From contig NZ_BSDP01000001.1 in NCBI RefSeq assembly GCF_027925245.1, forward strand, positions 62,001 to 126,000: a DNA stretch of 64,000 bases, in the 5' to 3' direction. This DNA comes from Agromyces rhizosphaerae (lineage in GTDB: Bacteria > Actinomycetota > Actinomycetes > Actinomycetales > Microbacteriaceae). Below, in pieces: positions 1-7,276 of the stretch. The notes under the pieces were generated by a model. It had not been told where the DNA came from and did no database searches. It saw only the letters and a list, made by a program, of their open reading frames with translations. Position 1 is the first letter of the stretch; each line of letters opens with the position of its first letter. The position numbers were made by a program, and so were the translations under genes.

Positions 1-1
1 G

Positions 2-72
2 CGAACTGAAGGACGAATCGGCCGACACGCCGCTGCCGACCACGCTCAGGCGCTGAATCTCCTGCGATCCGC
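2..72 (+). repeat. 71-bp inverted-end repeat, copy 1
   Basis: One of four copies of a roughly 71-bp element. The others are at 1012-1082, 1118-1188 and 6782-6851. It begins CGAACTGAAGGA and ends TCTCCTGCGATCCGC, so the ends are loosely inverted (consensus CGAAACGTAGGA at each end). The interior shares the GATCGGC-GACACGCCGC block with the other copies. It overlaps the last codons of the nuclease-like gene and supplies its stop codon. This is the most diverged copy. Confidence 0.65.
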
Positions 73-915
73 ACTCCCCAGGTGGAGGCCGGCGTCGACC
101 TTGGCCAGGATCGCGGCACGAACCGACGGCCAGTCGTGCACGATCTGCGCGTAGTCGAAGCGCAGCGTGTCGAACCCGAGCGCAGCGGCGGCCGCGTCAC
201 GGACCAGGTCGCGGTGACGGTTCGACTCGCCGTCGTGGTTCTCGCGCCCGTCGGCCTCGAGGATCAGTCGGTCGCCGATGACGTGGTCCACGCGACCGAC
301 GGTCGGGATCGCCACCTGCGAGCGGATCCGCAGCCGAAACAGGCGGAGGCGGAACCGCAGCAGGGACTCGAGGCCGCTGTCGGCGTCCCAGCGGGCGTCG
401 TCGATGAGCGGCCGCGCCCAGGCGGGCACGTGCTCGCGGAGGCGCGCGACCCCGTCCGCGTCGATCCGCTTCAACCGCATCGCCGACTCCAGACACACGA
501 AGAACTCCTCCGGACCCGCGCACGCGAGCACCTGGCGGAGCACGTCGACGATGGACGCGACGGGTCGGAGCCCGCCGCCGGTCCAGTGCACGACGCACGC
601 GCAATCGGAGTGCTCGCGCGAACGCCCGGTCGGGGCCATCGACACGTGCAGGCGATCGTCGTCGGTCAGCACCCAGAGCCCGAGGGCTCGGGCCGCCGAC
701 AGGCAGCCGAGCGCGCCACCGTGGCGGACGGCCTCGGCAGCGTCGGGCGCCAGGTCGGGCACGGCGTAGATCCCCTGGCGGAGCCGTACCACCGCGCCCT
801 CGTCGACCGCGCGAGCGAGATCGCGACGACCGACGCCTGCCGCGGCGAGCTCTGCGGTGCGCGCGACGCCGCCGAGGTCGCGGCAGGTGCGCTGCACGAG
901 GTGCGGTTCAGTCAC
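46..915 (-). CDS. wHTH (AbiEi-type) and DUF559 endonuclease-like protein
   Basis: The protein is 289 aa from the GTG at 915 (VTEPHLVQRT). The N-terminal third resembles the winged-helix domain of AbiEi-type antitoxins, with the familiar LRQGIYAVP stretch. The C-terminal 90 residues match DUF559, a Vsr/PD-(D/E)XK-like nuclease fold: VDHVIGDRLILEADGRENH is followed by RHRDLVRDAAAAALGF and a closing FDYAQIVHDW. The frame stays open to 1050, but that extension is proline and arginine rich and runs into a repeat copy, so I reject it. Proteins of this type occur in several copies in Microbacteriaceae and have no settled function. Here the gene lies between oppositely oriented copies of the 71-bp repeat. 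A DNA-binding or nuclease role is inferred from the fold. Confidence 0.75.
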   Translation of the reverse strand: MTEPHLVQRTCRDLGGVARTAELAAAGVGRRDLARAVDEGAVVRLRQGIYAVPDLAPDAAEAVRHGGALGCLSAARALGLWVLTDDDRLHVSMAPTGRSREHSDCACVVHWTGGGLRPVASIVDVLRQVLACAGPEEFFVCLESAMRLKRIDADGVARLREHVPAWARPLIDDARWDADSGLESLLRFRLRLFRLRIRSQVAIPTVGRVDHVIGDRLILEADGRENHDGESNRHRDLVRDAAAAALGFDTLRFDYAQIVHDWPSVRAAILAKVDAGLHLGSADRRRFSA

Positions 916-1011
916 CCGAGCAGGGTGTCGGGTAGCCGACGCCAGTGCGCGTCGGCCGCGTCTCACGCGGAGTTCGGGCGATTCGGGCGGCGGTGGAGGA
1001 GACGATGCGGG

Positions 1012-1082
1012 GCGACGCGGAGGAGATGTGGGCGGATGCAGGCGGCCCACGCGGCGGGTCGCCGATCGATTCCTACGTTTCG
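1012..1082 (-). repeat. 71-bp inverted-end repeat, copy 2
   Basis: Read on the minus strand it starts CGAAACGTAGGAATCGATCG and ends in TCTCCTCCGCGTCGC. It is inverted relative to the copy at 2-72, so the nuclease-like gene is bracketed by the two. The 334 bases between 915 and 1250 hold this copy, the next copy and no convincing gene. Confidence 0.75.
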
Positions 1083-1117
1083 CACGAGGCGGTCAGTGAC
1101 GACGCGAAGCCCGCCGG

Positions 1118-1188
1118 GTGAAAGGTAGGAGAAGTGGGGAGATGCGAGCGGCGGCCACGGCGTGTCGACGATCGAGTCCTACGTTTCG
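1118..1188 (-). repeat. 71-bp inverted-end repeat, copy 3
   Basis: Read on the minus strand it starts CGAAACGTAGGACTCGATCG and ends TTCTCCTACCTTTCAC. Its first 19 bases differ from copy 2 by a single base. It is in direct orientation with copy 2 and separated from it by 35 bp. Confidence 0.75.
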
Positions 1189-1249
1189 CGCTCGGCGGGC
1201 TCGGCCGAGCGGGGCCGGCGAGCGACGCGCGCATGCGCGGCGGGGCAGG

Positions 1250-1840
1250 TCAGCGGGTGAGGGTGTCGAAGCGGTAGCGGAGGGCGGAGGCGGCCTCGTG
1301 CCAGCCGGAGGCGGGGTCGGATGCGGCGAGGCGCCAGTCCGGGCCGATCGCGGGGGCGCGGGTGTCGCCGTCGATGTCGGCGTCGATGCGCGTCACCTCG
1401 AGGCGGTCGGCGAGGTCGATGGTCTGCCGGTAGAGCTCGGCGCCGCCGATGATCCAGATACGCGCCGGGGGCTCGGGCGCGGCCGTCGCCGACGCGGGTG
1501 GCGCCGCCGCGGCGGACTCGGGCGACGCGGCGGCGAGGGCGAGGGCGGCGGGCACGGATGCGGCGTGCTCGGCGCCGTCGAAGGCGGCCGCCGCGCCGCG
1601 CGAGACCACGATGTTGCGGCGCCCGGGCAGGGGCCGGAACCGCGGGGGCAGCGACTCCCAGGTTCGGCGGCCCATCACGACCGGCGCCCCGCGGGTGAGG
1701 TCCCGGAAGTGCGCGAGGTCCTCGGGGAGGTGCCACGGCATCACGCCGTCGCGGCCGATCACGCCACCACGTGCCTCGGCCCAGATCAGGCCGATCGGCG
1801 GCAGCGCGCGAGGAGCCGCCGGCTCAGGGGCATCCGTCAT
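1250..1840 (-). CDS. folA: Dihydrofolate reductase
   Basis: This enzyme reduces dihydrofolate to tetrahydrofolate with NADPH, regenerating the folate oxidised by thymidylate synthase. The 196-aa protein has the DHFR landmarks: [14 protein letters not shown] near the N-terminus, [12 protein letters not shown] (about 34-45), [12 protein letters not shown] (54-65) and [12 protein letters not shown] (129-140). The ATG overlaps the thyA stop as ATGA, so translation is probably coupled. Residues about 100-126 are an alanine/proline/serine-rich stretch where most bacterial DHFRs have a shorter loop. The protein is therefore longer than the common 160 aa, and the insert is probably a flexible surface loop. 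Confidence 0.95.
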   Translation of the reverse strand: MTDAPEPAAPRALPPIGLIWAEARGGVIGRDGVMPWHLPEDLAHFRDLTRGAPVVMGRRTWESLPPRFRPLPGRRNIVVSRGAAAAFDGAEHAASVPAALALAAASPESAAAAPPASATAAPEPPARIWIIGGAELYRQTIDLADRLEVTRIDADIDGDTRAPAIGPDWRLAASDPASGWHEAASALRYRFDTLTR

Positions 1841-2646
1841 ACCGCCACGGCGGCGCGGATCGCGGGGTGGTGCACGTAGTCGACCACCTCGAGGTCCTCG
1901 AACTCGTAGTCCGAGATCGTCGGGCGGTCGGCGGTGATGCGCAGCGTCGGGTACGGGTACGGGTCGCGCGTGAGCTGCTCGGTCACCTGCTCGACGTGGT
2001 TGTCGTAGATGTGGCAGTCGCCGCCGGTCCAGACGAAGTCGCCGACGCCGAGGCCCGTCTGCGCCGCAACGAGGTGGGTGAGCAGCGCGTAGGACGCGAT
2101 GTTGAACGGCACCCCGAGGAAGAGGTCGGCGCTGCGCTGGTAGAGCTGGCACGACAGCCTGCCGTCGGCCACGTAGAACTGGAACAGCGCGTGGCAGGGC
2201 GCGAGCGCCATGTCGGGGATGTCGGCCGGGTTCCACGCCGACACGACGAGGCGGCGCGAGTCGGGCGAGATGCGGATCTGCTCGATCACCTGCGCGAGCT
2301 GGTCGATGTGCGCGCCCGACGGCGTCGGCCACGAGCGCCACTGCACGCCGTAGACGGGGCCGAGGTCGCCCGAGGCATCCGCCCACTCGTCCCAGATCGT
2401 CACGCCGTGCTCCTGCAGCCAGCGCACGTTCGAGTCGCCGCGGAGGAACCACAGCAGCTCGTACGCCACCGACTTGAAGTGCACGCGCTTGGTCGTGATG
2501 AGCGGGAAGCCCTCGGCGAGGTCGAAGCGCAGCTGGCGGCCGAACACGCTGCGCGTGCCCGTGCCGGTGCGGTCGGACTTCGGCGTCCCGCCGGCGAGCA
2601 CCTCGCGCAGCAGGTCTTCGTACGGCGTTGGGATGACTGCGGCCAC
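1837..2646 (-). CDS. thyA: Thymidylate synthase
   Basis: ThyA methylates dUMP to dTMP using methylene-tetrahydrofolate. The 269-aa protein is the usual length. It has the catalytic cysteine at 151 in [14 protein letters not shown], the [15 protein letters not shown] helix, and [14 protein letters not shown] for nucleotide binding. The start is a GTG. A TAGCAT -10 box lies 6 bases upstream with no ribosome-binding site, so the mRNA is probably leaderless. It is followed by folA with a 4-base overlap, the common thyA-folA pair. Confidence 0.97.
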   Translation of the reverse strand: MAAVIPTPYEDLLREVLAGGTPKSDRTGTGTRSVFGRQLRFDLAEGFPLITTKRVHFKSVAYELLWFLRGDSNVRWLQEHGVTIWDEWADASGDLGPVYGVQWRSWPTPSGAHIDQLAQVIEQIRISPDSRRLVVSAWNPADIPDMALAPCHALFQFYVADGRLSCQLYQRSADLFLGVPFNIASYALLTHLVAAQTGLGVGDFVWTGGDCHIYDNHVEQVTEQLTRDPYPYPTLRITADRPTISDYEFEDLEVVDYVHHPAIRAAVAV

Positions 2647-2652
2647 GCCCCG

Positions 2653-2658
2653 ATGCTA
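2653..2658 (-). promoter_or_regulatory. -10 box of thyA-folA
   Basis: TAGCAT on the minus strand ends 6 bases before the thyA GTG. There is no Shine-Dalgarno sequence, consistent with leaderless initiation. No clear -35 hexamer is visible. Confidence 0.5.
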
Positions 2659-2741
2659 ACCCCCGCCGGCCGCGATGAGGAGGGGGCGGATGCGGCGCGT
2701 CATCCGCTGTCACACTCGGGCGCCGTTCAGGCGCACCGGCG

Positions 2742-2747
2742 TACATT
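2742..2747 (+). promoter_or_regulatory. -10 box of thioredoxin-like gene
   Basis: TACATT ends 7 bases before the ATG at 2755, which predicts transcription starting at or next to the start codon. Confidence 0.45.
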
Positions 2748-2754
2748 CGAGTGC

Positions 2755-3201
2755 ATGGACCCCCTGCTCGCTCTCGGCGCGGTGGCGACCCTCGTCGCCG
2801 GAACGTCGTTGCTCGGGCTCGTCCTGAAGCGGCGCGAGGGCCGCGCCACGGCCGCGAAGGGCGAGCGGGCGGATGCCGCCGAGCTCGACCTCGACGCGCT
2901 GCCGGCACGTGCCACGCTGCTGCAGTTCTCCTCCGAGTTCTGCGCCCGCTGCCCCGGCACCGCGCGCGCGCTCGGCGAGATCGCCGCGACCGACGGCGAC
3001 CTCGCGCACGTCGAGCTGGACGTCGCGACCCACCTCGAGCTCGCGTCGCGGTTCCACGTCACCCAGACCCCCACCGTGGTCGTCCTCGACGGGGACGGCA
3101 ACGCGCTGCAGCGCTTCGCCGGGGCGCCCATGCGCGCCGACGTGACGGCTGCGCTCCCCCCGTCCATCGAGCACCCGAGGACCCCCTGTGTCACGACCTG
3201 A
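2755..3201 (+). CDS. Membrane-anchored thioredoxin-like protein
   Basis: A 148-aa protein with one N-terminal membrane helix (about 4-24), a charged linker, and a thioredoxin fold carrying FCARC (Cys63 and Cys66). The cis-proline is in VTQTPTVVVLDGDG. The active site CARC differs from the classic CGPC. Its end overlaps the DUF4395 gene by 14 bases, and that partner also has a CXXC pair. A membrane thiol-disulfide relay is plausible but inferred. The thioredoxin domain should sit outside the membrane, but its side is not certain from sequence alone. Confidence 0.85.
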   Translation: MDPLLALGAVATLVAGTSLLGLVLKRREGRATAAKGERADAAELDLDALPARATLLQFSSEFCARCPGTARALGEIAATDGDLAHVELDVATHLELASRFHVTQTPTVVVLDGDGNALQRFAGAPMRADVTAALPPSIEHPRTPCVTT

Positions 3202-3640
3202 CCCGATCGATCCGCGCGGCCCGCGCTTCGGCGCCGCCATCACCTCCGTGCTGCTGCTGGTCGTGATCGTGCTCGACCTGGTCGGCGCGTCGCTCGCGGC
3301 CCTGCTGGTGCTCGCCGCGCTCGTCGCGCTCTTCGCGTGGGGCGCCTTCGCCGGCATCCGCCGTCACCCCTGGGGGCTGCTCTTCAAGCGGTTCGTGCGC
3401 CCGCGCCTCGCGCCGCCGACCGAACTGGAGGACCCGCGCCCGCCGACATTCGCGCAGGGCGTCGGGTTCGCCGTCACCACGGCCGGGCTCGTGCTCGCGC
3501 TCCTCGGCGTCGACGGCGCCGTCTGGATCGCGGCGGCGATCGCGTTCGTCGCGGCGTTCCTCAACGCGGCGTTCGACTTCTGCCTCGGCTGCCGCATGTA
3601 CGCGCTGCTGGTGCGCGCCCGCATCGTCCGCGCCTCCTGA
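3188..3640 (+). CDS. DUF4395 membrane protein with CLGC motif
   Basis: A 150-aa protein with about four hydrophobic segments (16-34, 36-56, 92-108, 112-130). It ends in the DUF4395 signature FCLGCRMYALL, with Cys132 and Cys135. It starts with GTG inside the end of the thioredoxin-like gene, so the two are translationally coupled. DUF4395 proteins often sit beside thioredoxin-like genes in actinobacteria. Passing electrons between the two CXXC pairs is an inference. Confidence 0.85.
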   Translation: MSRPDPIDPRGPRFGAAITSVLLLVVIVLDLVGASLAALLVLAALVALFAWGAFAGIRRHPWGLLFKRFVRPRLAPPTELEDPRPPTFAQGVGFAVTTAGLVLALLGVDGAVWIAAAIAFVAAFLNAAFDFCLGCRMYALLVRARIVRAS

Positions 3641-3673
3641 GGCAACCCCCTCCCCCGCGCGAGCGCCCGCGGC

Positions 3674-3679
3674 TAGGCT
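3674..3679 (+). promoter_or_regulatory. -10 box of OsmC gene
   Basis: TAGGCT lies 28 bases before the ATG at 3708. A strong GAGGAGGAG ribosome-binding site lies between them, so this transcript has a short leader, unlike many neighbours. Confidence 0.4.
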
Positions 3680-3707
3680 GGCTCCCACCGCGACGAGGAG
3701 GAGCACC

Positions 3708-4133
3708 ATGGCAGTGACGAGCGAGGCCACCACCGTCTGGAAGGGCAGCCTGATCGAGGGATCCGGCGATGTGCACCTCGATTCGTCGGACTCCGGCACC
3801 TTCCCCGTGAACTGGGCGGCCCGCTCGGAGGGCGTGCGCGACACCACGAACCCCGAGGAACTGCTCGCGGCCGCACACTCGTCGTGCTTCTCGATGGCGC
3901 TCTCGCACGCGCTGGCCGGCGCGGGCCACCCGCCGGAGAGCCTCCAGACGACCGCAGCGGTCACGTTCGAAGCCGGTCGCGGCGTGCTCGGAAGCCACCT
4001 GCTGGTGAGCGCGCGGGTGCCGGACCTGAGCGAGGAGGAGTTCGAGGCATTCGCAGAGGACGCGAAGACGAACTGCCCGATCTCGCAGGCCCTCGCGGGC
4101 ATCCCGATCACGATCGAGGCGGAGCTCGCCTGA
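3708..4133 (+). CDS. OsmC/Ohr-family peroxidase
   Basis: A 141-aa protein of the OsmC family, which reduces organic or fatty-acid hydroperoxides with a pair of cysteines. Cys60 lies in AAAHSSCFSMALSHAL and Cys123 in TNCPISQAL, the two expected positions. Glu51 in NPEELLAAAH fits the conserved acidic residue. The ribosome-binding site GAGGAGGAG precedes the ATG. The epimerase gene starts 4 bases after its stop, so they are probably co-transcribed. Confidence 0.93.
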   Translation: MAVTSEATTVWKGSLIEGSGDVHLDSSDSGTFPVNWAARSEGVRDTTNPEELLAAAHSSCFSMALSHALAGAGHPPESLQTTAAVTFEAGRGVLGSHLLVSARVPDLSEEEFEAFAEDAKTNCPISQALAGIPITIEAELA

Positions 4134-4137
4134 GCTC

Positions 4138-5049
4138 GTGAAGGTGCTCATCGCCGGAGCATCCGGCTTCATCGGCTCATCGCTCGTCCCCCTGCTGCGT
4201 GACGAGGGGCACGACGTCGTCAAGCTCGTGCGGCGGAAGCCCCGCGCCGACGACGAACTGAGCTGGTCGCCGGGCTCCGGCATCATCGACTTCACCGTCA
4301 TGGACCGCGTCGACGCGGTGATCGACTTCTCCGGCGCGAACCTGGCGCGGCTGCCGTGGACGCCCGGGTACCGCCGCGAGATCCTGGACTCGCGGATCGA
4401 GGCGACCCGCACGCTCACCGACGCGATGCGCCAGGCGCGCACGCCTCCCGCGGTCTTCCTCAACGCGTCGGCGTCGGGCGTCTACGGCGACCGGCCCGCG
4501 GAACTGCTCACGGAGGAGTCGCCTCCGGGCGACGGCTTCCTCGCCGGGGTGGTCACGCGCTGGGAGGACCAGGCTCGCCTCGCCCCCGAGGAGACCCGCA
4601 CGGTCATGTTCCGCAGCGGCATCGTGATGGGCGACGGCGGGGCGATGCAGCGACTGTCGCTGCTGACGCGCTTCGGCCTCGGCGCCCGCCTCGGCACCGG
4701 CGGGCAGCACTGGCCGTGGATCAGCCTGCTCGACGAGGTGCGGGCCATCCGCCACCTGCTGGTCGAGTCGAAGCTGTCGGGGCCGGTCAACCTCGCCGGG
4801 CCGACGCCCGCGACCTGCGACCGCATCGCGCATGCGCTGGCCGAGCGGATGCGACGGCCCTACGCGTTCACTATCCCCGAACCCGTGCTGGGCACGATGC
4901 TCGGCCAGGCCGCCGACGAGATGCTGCTCGCGAGCGCGAAGGTCGTCCCGTCGCGGCTGCTGGGCGACGGGTTCGAGTTCGTGCACACGACCGCCGAAGC
5001 CGCGATCGACGCGATGCTCAGCGGGGAGCCGACGCGCGTTCCAGCGTGA
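4138..5049 (+). CDS. TIGR01777-family NAD-dependent epimerase (YfcH/SulA type)
   Basis: A 303-aa Rossmann-fold protein of the extended short-chain dehydrogenase superfamily. GASGFIG (7-13) binds the dinucleotide, and NASASGVYGD is the family motif that replaces the usual catalytic YxxxK region. GQHWPWISLLDEVRAI and the C-terminal DUF1731-like tail (LLASAKVVPSRLLGDGFEF) confirm the TIGR01777 family. Its substrate is unknown. It starts with GTG. The last 32 bases overlap the convergent TPR gene tail to tail, and both reading frames look real. Confidence 0.9.
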   Translation: MKVLIAGASGFIGSSLVPLLRDEGHDVVKLVRRKPRADDELSWSPGSGIIDFTVMDRVDAVIDFSGANLARLPWTPGYRREILDSRIEATRTLTDAMRQARTPPAVFLNASASGVYGDRPAELLTEESPPGDGFLAGVVTRWEDQARLAPEETRTVMFRSGIVMGDGGAMQRLSLLTRFGLGARLGTGGQHWPWISLLDEVRAIRHLLVESKLSGPVNLAGPTPATCDRIAHALAERMRRPYAFTIPEPVLGTMLGQAADEMLLASAKVVPSRLLGDGFEFVHTTAEAAIDAMLSGEPTRVPA

Positions 5050-5473
5050 TCGCCCGGCGCACGGCCGCGCGGGCGCGTCGGCGGTCACCTGCGGCGTCGT
5101 AGGCGATGCCGAGCCGCAGCCAGGCGCGCCACGACTCCGGTGCGGCCTCGGTCTCGGCGCGGTAGGCGTCGAAGGCCGCCGTCGCCTCGGCCCGGTCGGG
5201 CCGGCCGCTCGGCTGGGCCGGGAACTCCGGCAGGCCGTCCTCCTCGTCGAGCCGGTCGACGAGACGCTCCGACCGCACGCCGAAGGCGAGCTCGCGCCAG
5301 AGCGCCCAGACCGCGATGACCGGCAGCACGACGAGCGCGACGCCGATGGCGATGCCGACCGGTTCGCCCGATCCGATGAACAGGACGGCGCGCCAGCCGA
5401 CGAGTCCGATGTAGCCGACGAGCAGCACGGCCATGACGATGGCGCCGATGCGCGCCGTGGTGCGTGCGCTCAC
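5018..5473 (-). CDS. Two-helix membrane protein with a TPR-like tail
   Basis: A 151-aa protein with two membrane helices (about 10-30 and 39-59). After a charged linker comes one TPR-like hairpin, AWLRLGIAYDAAGDRRRARAAVRRAI. Its GTG start overlaps the dapB stop as GTGA, placing it in the dapB operon. A small TPR membrane gene between dapB and thyA is a recurring arrangement in related actinobacteria. Its function is unknown. A scaffolding role is only a guess from the TPR. Confidence 0.8.
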   Translation of the reverse strand: MSARTTARIGAIVMAVLLVGYIGLVGWRAVLFIGSGEPVGIAIGVALVVLPVIAVWALWRELAFGVRSERLVDRLDEEDGLPEFPAQPSGRPDRAEATAAFDAYRAETEAAPESWRAWLRLGIAYDAAGDRRRARAAVRRAITLERASAPR

Positions 5474-6216
5474 GCGGTCGGGAGCCCGAGGTCGAGCAGC
5501 GTCTCGAGGCCGACCTGCACGCCGCGCGCGTCGGGTGCGGCGCGCAGGGCGAGCAGGATGCCCGCCTCGTACGACGACGGGCTCTGCGTGGTGTGGGTGA
5601 GCGTGAGGGTCTCGCCGGTGGCGCCCATGATGACGTCCTGCTTGGCGAGCACGCCGTCCATGCGCAGGCTGTGCACCGGAACGCCCGCCACGAGCTGGCC
5701 GCGGGCCCGCTGGTCGGAGTGCGGCGCGGAGACCGGGCGACCGCCGAGGTGCGCGCCCCCGATCAGCTCGGCCGTGCGCACGGCGGTGCCGGAGGGCGAG
5801 TCGACCTTGCCGGCGTGATGCGCCTCGATGATCTCGATGGAGTCGAAGTACGGCGCGGCGATGGCCGCGAAGCGCGAGGCGAGCACGCTGCCGAGCGAGA
5901 AGTTCGGCATGAACAGGATGCCCGGGGCATCCTCCTCGTCGGCGAGCCGGCCGCGCACCTGGTCGATGCGCTCCCCCGACCAGCCGGAAGTGCCGACGAC
6001 GGTGGCGATGCCGCGCTCGATCGCGTGGTCGACGACCCGTTCGGTCACGCCGGGGCGGGTCACGTCGAAGACGACGTCGGCGCCGTCCATCTCGTCGAGG
6101 CTCGACGATGAGTCGAGTTCCGCATGGACCTCGAGGTCCTCCGCCTGTTCGATCAGCCCGAGGGCCAGCCGGCCCATCCTGCCCGTCGCGCCCACGACCG
6201 CCACCCGACTCGTCAC
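5470..6216 (-). CDS. dapB: 4-hydroxy-tetrahydrodipicolinate reductase
   Basis: DapB makes tetrahydrodipicolinate with NAD(P)H in the diaminopimelate/lysine pathway, which feeds peptidoglycan. The 248-aa protein has the N-terminal nucleotide motif VVGATGRMG. It also has the family signature EAHHAGKVDSPSGTA (residues about 134-148), with the catalytic His-His and Lys. The start is GTG. TAGGGT lies 6 bases upstream without a ribosome-binding site, so the transcript is likely leaderless. The TPR gene follows with a 4-base overlap. Confidence 0.96.
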   Translation of the reverse strand: MTSRVAVVGATGRMGRLALGLIEQAEDLEVHAELDSSSSLDEMDGADVVFDVTRPGVTERVVDHAIERGIATVVGTSGWSGERIDQVRGRLADEEDAPGILFMPNFSLGSVLASRFAAIAAPYFDSIEIIEAHHAGKVDSPSGTAVRTAELIGGAHLGGRPVSAPHSDQRARGQLVAGVPVHSLRMDGVLAKQDVIMGATGETLTLTHTTQSPSSYEAGILLALRAAPDARGVQVGLETLLDLGLPTA

Positions 6217-6222
6217 GCCTTC

Positions 6223-6228
6223 ACCCTA
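6223..6228 (-). promoter_or_regulatory. -10 box of dapB
   Basis: TAGGGT on the minus strand ends 6 bases before the GTG start. It lies back to back with the -10 box of the GNAT gene in a 59-bp divergent gap. Confidence 0.45.
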
Positions 6229-6261
6229 GCAACCGACGCCCGCCGGGCGGCCCACCGGCCC

Positions 6262-6267
6262 TAGGCT
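6262..6267 (+). promoter_or_regulatory. -10 box of GNAT gene
   Basis: TAGGCT ends 8 bases before the ATG at 6276 and no ribosome-binding site is present. A leaderless transcript is predicted. Confidence 0.45.
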
Positions 6268-6275
6268 GGGGCGCG

Positions 6276-6749
6276 ATGGACCAGTACGTCGCCACGCCGC
6301 CCACCGATCCGGCCGCCGTGCGCCTGCTCGACGCCTACTTCGCCGAGCGCACCGCGAGCTTCCCGCCCGCGCAGGGTGCGTACGCGCCCACGTACCCCGC
6401 CGATGAGCCGTTCACGCCGCCCGCGGGCGTGTTCCTGCTGCTGCATGCCGACGGCGTCGACATCGGATGCGGCGGGGTGCGCCGCATCGCGCCGGGCGAC
6501 GACGGCCTCGCGCGATACGAGGTCAAGCACCTCTGGGTCGCGCCGTCCGCCCGCGGCGGCGGCCGCGGCCGCGCGCTGCTCGTGGAGCTCGAGCGCCGCG
6601 CCGTCGAGATGGGCGCCGAGGAGCTCGTGCTCGACACCAACGCGAGCCTCGAGGCCGCCGGCTCGCTCTACCGCTCGCTCGGCTACGTCGGGATCCCGCC
6701 GTACAACGACAACCCGAACGCGACCCACTGGTTCGCCCGGCGGCCGTAG
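6276..6749 (+). CDS. GNAT-family N-acetyltransferase
   Basis: A 157-aa acetyltransferase. The acetyl-CoA loop reads WVAPSARGGGRGRALLVELE, and the strand-helix LVLDTNASLEAAGSLYRSLGYV is the usual GNAT C-terminal half. The end, IPPYNDNPNATHWFARR, resembles the tail of small-molecule acetyltransferases of this group. The acceptor cannot be read from the sequence. The start is set by the -10 box 8 bases upstream. Confidence 0.9.
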   Translation: MDQYVATPPTDPAAVRLLDAYFAERTASFPPAQGAYAPTYPADEPFTPPAGVFLLLHADGVDIGCGGVRRIAPGDDGLARYEVKHLWVAPSARGGGRGRALLVELERRAVEMGAEELVLDTNASLEAAGSLYRSLGYVGIPPYNDNPNATHWFARRP

Positions 6750-6781
6750 CGCGCCGTCGCTCAACGGCCCGGCCGGCGCGC

Positions 6782-6851
6782 CGAACGGAGGACGGATTCG
6801 GCGACGCGCCGCGTCGGCCGGCGGCATCCGCCCGAATCTCCTACGGTTCGC
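6782..6851 (+). repeat. 71-bp inverted-end repeat, copy 4
   Basis: Starts CGAACGGAGGACGGATTCGG and ends TCTCCTACGGTTCGC. It matches the three copies in the first 1.2 kb, with CGACGCGCCGCGTCGGCCG and GCATCCGCCC inside. It stands alone between two genes, so the element is dispersed and is not just a local duplication. Confidence 0.75.
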
Positions 6852-6878
6852 TCGAGCTGCCCTGGGGGCCGACGGCAC

Positions 6879-6884
6879 TAGGCT
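6879..6884 (+). promoter_or_regulatory. -10 box of the gene at 6891
   Basis: TAGGCT ends 6 bases before the GTG at 6891. No ribosome-binding site is seen, so leaderless initiation is predicted. Confidence 0.45.
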
Positions 6885-6890
6885 CGGCGG

Positions 6891-7259
6891 GTGCCGATCG
6901 TGAAGCCGCCTCACCCCGATGCAACGCTCGAGCCGTTCGACGGCGGCGTGGGCGTGCTCACTCGCGATGGCGAGGTTCACGGTCATGTCGCAACGACGCT
7001 GAGCTGGTTCTGGTCGCCGTTCAGCCCGCTGCGGAAGCAGTGGTGGGTCTGGTACATCGTGGTCTGGAACGACGGCGCGCGGGAGCCGTCGACCGAGGAC
7101 TACCCGCCGTTCCTCGCGGTCACCGAGATGCGCTCCGGCTACCTGGATGTCGAGAGCGCCGCCCTGACACGGAACGGCCGCTACGACTTCGCCTGGCTGC
7201 CGCCGACCGAGCGCGACGCGATGCTCGCACGCCTCGGCATCAGCGCGAGCGAGTTCTGA
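6891..7259 (+). CDS. Uncharacterised 122-aa protein
   Basis: I do not recognise this family. The protein is soluble, with no signal or membrane helix, and is rich in aromatic residues in the middle (LSWFWSPFSPLRKQWWVWYIVVW). It ends with a short helix, PTERDAMLARLGISASEF. The GTG start is chosen from the -10 box just upstream. GC-rich third positions fit a real gene. It is convergent with the histidine phosphatase, 17 bases away. Confidence 0.7.
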   Translation: MPIVKPPHPDATLEPFDGGVGVLTRDGEVHGHVATTLSWFWSPFSPLRKQWWVWYIVVWNDGAREPSTEDYPPFLAVTEMRSGYLDVESAALTRNGRYDFAWLPPTERDAMLARLGISASEF

Positions 7260-7276
7260 CGCGAATCCGCGCCCGC

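Noticed and set aside
916..1050. N-terminal extension of the DUF559 protein
   Set aside because: Proline and arginine rich, overlaps a repeat copy, and has no ribosome-binding site. The family pattern begins at the GTG at 915.
1771..2754. Plus-strand open frame that would extend the thioredoxin-like gene by 328 codons
   Set aside because: The extension is antisense to thyA and folA and has no recognisable domain. The -10 box and ATG at 2755 give a normal start with a membrane anchor.
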